From positions 1-47,348 of the forward strand of contig DATHEQ010000159.1 of assembly GCA_035318505.1 (NCBI GenBank): a DNA stretch of 47,348 bases, written 5' to 3'. Positions 44,166-47,348 of this stretch are shown here, one piece after another. How positions within the stretch are numbered: position 1 is the stretch's first letter; every line of letters starts with the position of its first letter. This DNA comes from DASWDH01 sp035318505. Its GTDB lineage: Bacteria; Myxococcota_A; Polyangia; Polyangiales; Polyangiaceae. The notes under the pieces were generated by a model. That model saw only the letters and a list, made by a program, of their open reading frames with translations. It searched no databases and was not told the DNA's origin. The translations under genes were made by a program, and so were the position numbers.

Positions 44166-44197
44166 CGCGGATTCGCTATTCTGACGCAGTTTCGCTA
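44160..44197. repeat. Two 19-bp direct repeats forming a convergent gene junction
   Basis: Copies at 44160-44178 and 44179-44197 (TTCTGACGC, then NG and N, then TTCGCTA) differ at two bases. The first copy contains the TGA stop of the PEGA gene (44163-44165); the second ends with CTA, the TAG stop of the peptidase gene on the other strand. The gap between these genes consists almost wholly of this duplication. Confidence 0.75.
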
Positions 44198-46060
44198 GTT
44201 GCGGGCGGTCACGTCGAGGGCATCGCTCGGAACGACGCACGAGGACGTGTCGCATCGGTATTCCGGATAGGCGAAGAGCGATTCGTGGCCGATCGCGTCG
44301 ACGGCCGCCACGGAGATGTAGAACGTGCCGCTGCCGCTGAGGCCGAGCTCGGCGGCGGTCACGGAACGCGACATCGTACCGACCGGAACGGTGACGCGCG
44401 TAGCGTAGAAGTTCTGCGTCGATGGTCGTGCGGCGATCACGTAGTGATCGACGGCAGGGCCCGAAGCGGGCGCCATCCAGCCGACCGTCCACGGTCCGCT
44501 GCCGCTTCCGGACACCGTCGCGGCGCTCGGCGCCATCGGTGCGCGCGCCAGGCTGGCCCCCGTCGCGACCACCAGCTGCGCGATGCGCGCCGTGTAGTCG
44601 GGCGAGACGTACGTCGGCAAGTCATCGGCGGTGTGCTGATGACTGCCTGCCATCCCCGAATTCGGCGATTCCACCGTCTCGATGAAGCGGACGGCGGGGA
44701 TGCTCTTATCGAGAAACGACTGCTGGTCGCCGCCGCGGGTCGGCCGATCCTCACGGAGCTGCTCGAGCATCGTCATGCTCGGCACATAGAGCGCGCCCCA
44801 ATAGCCGATGTAACGCATGATGCCGCGCGACGGCGACGTGTCGTCCGTCTTGCCGAGCGGCGTCAAGATCTCGCGCGGCGTGCCCGAGGAAAAGAGACGG
44901 AACTGCTTCAGCGTGGTGGCGTCGTTGGCCGAGGTGTCGCCGCCCACGATGTCGCAATTGAGCATGGCCTCCACCTTGGCGCCGGCGGTGACGTAGTTGG
45001 CGTAGTCCTTGGCCAATTGGGCCGACCCAGCCAGCCCCTGTTCCTCGGCGGCGAACGCGGCGAAAATGAGCGACGCGTCGAAGGTGTAACCGGCCATGAC
45101 GCGCGCCGCTTCGAGAACGAGCGCCGTCTGCGATCCCGAGTCGTTGGCTCCCGGGGCGCGGGCTGTTGCACTGACGAGGTCGATGGTGCGCGAGTCGTAG
45201 TGGCCTCCGATGACGATGACGCGCTCGGGGTGTGTACCGAGCTTCACTGCCAGGACGTTGTGATCCGTTACCGTCGTCGTCATGGCCGCGCCGCAGCCGG
45301 CGTAATTGAACGACTCGTTCGCGACGGTGAGGCCGCCGATCGCCTGAAACTGTGCGTTGATCCAGTCGCGCGCGGCGCCGATGGCATTGCCCGAAGCGGT
45401 ATTGTTCGAGCAGGTGTTGCGGGTCGTGAAGTTCGAAAGCGTGGTGATACCGCTGGAGATGCGGCCGGAGTCGACGGACGTGACGATCCCGACGATCTCG
45501 GGATCGAGCGAGCTGCCGCCGCCGTCGGGCGGGCTCGCATCACCCGTGGTCGCGCCGCCGGTTCCGCCTCTGCCTCCGGCGTCGGCACCAGAACCTGCCG
45601 ATCCGGCGGCAGCTCCCGGCCCACCATCGCTGACGCTTCCGCCGCTTCCCGCAGAGCCGCCCGTGCCGGCGCCGCCTTGACCGGCGCCGCCGGTCGCGCT
45701 TCCCGCCGAGCCACCGGTCCCCGTTCCTCCCGTCCCGTTTCCGCCGCTGCCTGACGTTCCGGTTCCTCCGCTGCCGCCGGTTTCGGTCGTGCCACCCGCT
45801 CCCGCCGTGCCGCCGTCGGTCGCGCCTGCGCCGCTGCCGCCGCCGCTCGTCGTACCTCCGCTACCGCCCGATCCTGCAGTCGAGCCCGCCGTTCCGCCGC
45901 TTCCCGCCGCGGTGCCGGCGCCGCCGCCGTTGCTCGAACCACCCGTGCTCGGATTGCGCGGGCCGTTGGTCGGCCCGTCCGAGCAGCTCAGCACCGAGAG
46001 GACCATCAAGATGGAGCCGAGCTGACCAGGGCTTTTGGTGGCCCGCGAAATCGATTGCAT
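44195..46060 (-). CDS. Secreted M28-family zinc peptidase with Gly-rich linker
   Basis: 621 residues. The lipoprotein signal ends LSVLSC (Cys26). About 145 residues (40-185) are nearly only Gly/Ser/Thr/Ala. The catalytic domain (about 188-500) has the two-zinc M28 ligands: His287 (GGHYDS), Asp307 (GANDSG), Glu339/Glu340 (AEEQG), Asp370 (NCDIVGGD) and His476 (HQHTADD). A C-terminal beta-domain (about 505-600) resembles fibronectin type III. It is probably an aminopeptidase at the cell surface, perhaps for feeding on prey protein (inference). The ATG at 46060 is the first possible start. Confidence 0.92.
   Translation of the reverse strand: MQSISRATKSPGQLGSILMVLSVLSCSDGPTNGPRNPSTGGSSNGGGAGTAAGSGGTAGSTAGSGGSGGTTSGGGSGAGATDGGTAGAGGTTETGGSGGTGTSGSGGNGTGGTGTGGSAGSATGGAGQGGAGTGGSAGSGGSVSDGGPGAAAGSAGSGADAGGRGGTGGATTGDASPPDGGGSSLDPEIVGIVTSVDSGRISSGITTLSNFTTRNTCSNNTASGNAIGAARDWINAQFQAIGGLTVANESFNYAGCGAAMTTTVTDHNVLAVKLGTHPERVIVIGGHYDSRTIDLVSATARAPGANDSGSQTALVLEAARVMAGYTFDASLIFAAFAAEEQGLAGSAQLAKDYANYVTAGAKVEAMLNCDIVGGDTSANDATTLKQFRLFSSGTPREILTPLGKTDDTSPSRGIMRYIGYWGALYVPSMTMLEQLREDRPTRGGDQQSFLDKSIPAVRFIETVESPNSGMAGSHQHTADDLPTYVSPDYTARIAQLVVATGASLARAPMAPSAATVSGSGSGPWTVGWMAPASGPAVDHYVIAARPSTQNFYATRVTVPVGTMSRSVTAAELGLSGSGTFYISVAAVDAIGHESLFAYPEYRCDTSSCVVPSDALDVTARN
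45506..45943 (-). repeat. Low-complexity Gly-rich coding tract in the M28 peptidase gene
   Basis: DNA of GCC/CGC/TCC triplets (Gly/Ser codons in reverse) coding the linker of about 145 residues. Imperfect units such as GGAGQGG and GSAGSGG occur. Such tracts are prone to length changes and to sequencing error; the frame stays open throughout. Confidence 0.8.
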
Positions 46061-46152
46061 AGGTACTTGTCTCCCGTTGCTCCCGGCGCGAGGAGCTCGC
46101 TCTGCGGATCCGAGCTTGCTTCGTCTGCCGCAGCTCTTTAGCGTTGCACGAA

Positions 46153-47348
46153 ATGATGTCGATATGGCCGCAGAGGTGGATATGGGGTGTCATCCCCGCG
46201 GCGGCTATCCTCTTAGCGTCTTCGTTTGCTCTCGCCAATGGGCGATTTCCACGGGCAGAGCGATTGAGGGAGGATCCGAACAATCCCGACCGCCTCGCGC
46301 TCGCCGCAACCTACGGCATCCTCACCACCTCTGACCGCGGCCGGCACTGGTACCACGTCTGCGAAGCATCGTTCGCAGACCTAGCCACCTATACGGGCGA
46401 TCCGCTCCTCGATTTCTTGGATGACGGAACTCTCCTCGTCGGCGTACAGGCAACGCTCAACGCATCGCGCGATGGTTGCCGATGGACGCCGAAGTTGGGC
46501 GGAGGGGGGTCAACGTTCGTCGTCGACTACACCGTCGTGCGCGGGGCGCCAGCGATCATCGTTGCCTTGCTCGCGAACTACCACGACGGCACGACCGATT
46601 ACGCACTTTGGAAGTCGAGCGACGGGGCAGAGAGTTGGTCGCACCTCGGCGTGGTTCCGACCGACATCGCCTACACGCTCGACGTCGACCCTGCCGATCC
46701 GACGCACATTTATGTGACGGGGATCGGCAACAACAATGCCGGCGAGCTTCTGCGCTCGAACGACGGTGGGAGCTCCTGGAGCAAGCGCCCCATCCCGAAC
46801 ACGAACATCAGCGAACCGCCGTACTTGGCTGCACTCCATCCGCGCGATGCGCAGCGGCTTTACGTGCGCACCGACTCCTGGGTTCCGCTCGACGGTGACC
46901 TTACGGCCAATGACGCGTTGCTCTATTCGAGCGACGGGGGCGACACGTGGACCGAGCTCTTTCGTAACCGCGCCAAGATGCTCGGCTTCGCGCTATCGCC
47001 CGATGGGGGCACGTTGCTACTCGGTTATGGCAACACGTTCGAGGGCGGTTCGACGTACGTGCCTGGTCAGCTCGGCATTTTCAAAAGTGCCACCGACGCG
47101 TTCGCGTTCGAACCCGTGTTTTCGGGCCACATAGGATGCCTGACCTGGACCACACACGGCATCTACATTTGCGGATCGCAGCATTTCGACCATTTCGAGC
47201 TCGGGCTCTCGGCGAACGCGGATTTCGCCTCTGGCGCGGCCTGCATCACGCCCCTTTTGCGTTTGCCCGACGTGAGGGGACCACTCGAGTGTCCAGCGGG
47301 CACCCAGGGGTTCGCGTGCAACGCCAACTGGATCGCAGCCTGCACGCT
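46153..47348 (+). CDS. Secreted Asp-box (BNR/YCF48-like) beta-propeller protein (partial, 3' cut)
   Basis: At least 398 residues; no stop before the window edge. A start at ATG 46153 (or 46156) gives a signal peptide (MSIWPQRWIWG, then AAAILLASS, cleavage near ALA-NG). The mature part has repeated Asp-box motifs SxDxGxxW: TSDRGRHW, KSSDGAESW, SNDGGSSW and SSDGGDTW. These are the turns of a sialidase-like or photosystem-assembly-like propeller of 6-8 blades. A Cys-rich end begins to appear (CPAGTQGFAC), compatible with a MYXO-CTERM tail beyond the edge. Divergent from the M28 gene with a 92-bp gap. The catalytic residues of true sialidases are not seen, so a binding role is more likely. Confidence 0.82.
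   Translation, partial: MMSIWPQRWIWGVIPAAAILLASSFALANGRFPRAERLREDPNNPDRLALAATYGILTTSDRGRHWYHVCEASFADLATYTGDPLLDFLDDGTLLVGVQATLNASRDGCRWTPKLGGGGSTFVVDYTVVRGAPAIIVALLANYHDGTTDYALWKSSDGAESWSHLGVVPTDIAYTLDVDPADPTHIYVTGIGNNNAGELLRSNDGGSSWSKRPIPNTNISEPPYLAALHPRDAQRLYVRTDSWVPLDGDLTANDALLYSSDGGDTWTELFRNRAKMLGFALSPDGGTLLLGYGNTFEGGSTYVPGQLGIFKSATDAFAFEPVFSGHIGCLTWTTHGIYICGSQHFDHFELGLSANADFASGAACITPLLRLPDVRGPLECPAGTQGFACNANWIAACT

Noticed and set aside
45506..45943. PE-PGRS-like or collagen gene on its own
   Set aside because: The Gly-rich tract is in frame with a lipoprotein signal and an M28 domain having all zinc ligands, so it is a linker.

Overview
This 47 kb window is GC-rich chromosomal DNA from a myxobacterium-like organism (phylum Myxococcota, most likely the Polyangia/Sorangium side). 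The evidence is the gene content rather than any rRNA: two proteins end in a MYXO-CTERM-type tail (Cys motif, hydrophobic helix, Arg cluster); DUF2330 proteins, Gly-rich secreted lipoproteins, a PEGA-domain Ser/Thr kinase, FHA/PP2C genes and hybrid histidine kinases are all present; many genes overlap by 4 bp. I saw no rRNA, tRNA, CRISPR array, transposase or phage gene.

Layout. 1-1469: the end of larB, then larC (nickel-pincer cofactor synthesis). 1473-2114: a thioredoxin-rhodanese fusion, convergent with larC. 2270-4788: two overlapping OppB/OppC-type ABC permeases, the first with a very large extra loop. 4837-7502: a zinc-ribbon/FHA protein and a PP2C phosphatase, overlapping. 7799-8212: a small protein with an acidic tail. 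8216-10326: L-threonine aldolase and a TPR lipoprotein. 10406-16613: two paralogous DUF2330 MYXO-CTERM proteins, a secreted lipoprotein and a copper monooxygenase-like lipoprotein. 16775-18823: a MoxR ATPase and its VWA partner. 18921-23250: an overlapping operon of an MscS channel and two cation/proton antiporters. 23429-25476: asnS and an O-methyltransferase. 25860-30630: a lipoprotein with 12 Ig-like (BIG_2) repeats and a Gly/Asp-rich lipoprotein. 30701-32218: a hybrid histidine kinase. 32323-37658: a complete sulfate-uptake and cysteine operon led by an Rrf2 regulator. 37736-40244: a universal stress protein, a response regulator and a second hybrid kinase. 40530-44165: a lipoprotein, a Ser/Thr kinase and a TPR/PEGA protein. 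44195-46060: an M28 peptidase. 46153-end: a secreted Asp-box (BNR) protein, cut by the window edge.

The most interesting signal is regulatory. Three transcription units in 10406-16613 (both DUF2330 paralogues and the copper monooxygenase operon) each carry a correctly spaced sigma-54 (-24/-12) promoter on the minus strand, plus a pair of TGTGCCA half-sites about 65-95 bp upstream of the predicted start, where a bacterial enhancer-binding protein would bind. The two paralogues share 16 of 17 bases at the promoter, although the flanks around it differ. This suggests a small, previously uncharacterised sigma-54 regulon for cell-surface proteins. Other points: a perfect inverted repeat next to a consensus -35/-10 promoter in front of the Rrf2 sulfate operon; a copper monooxygenase with His where the family has its CuM methionine; a histidine kinase with a degenerate ATP-binding G1 box; and an OppB permease with about 200 extra residues. 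All functional calls are by reading protein sequence; no database search was run.
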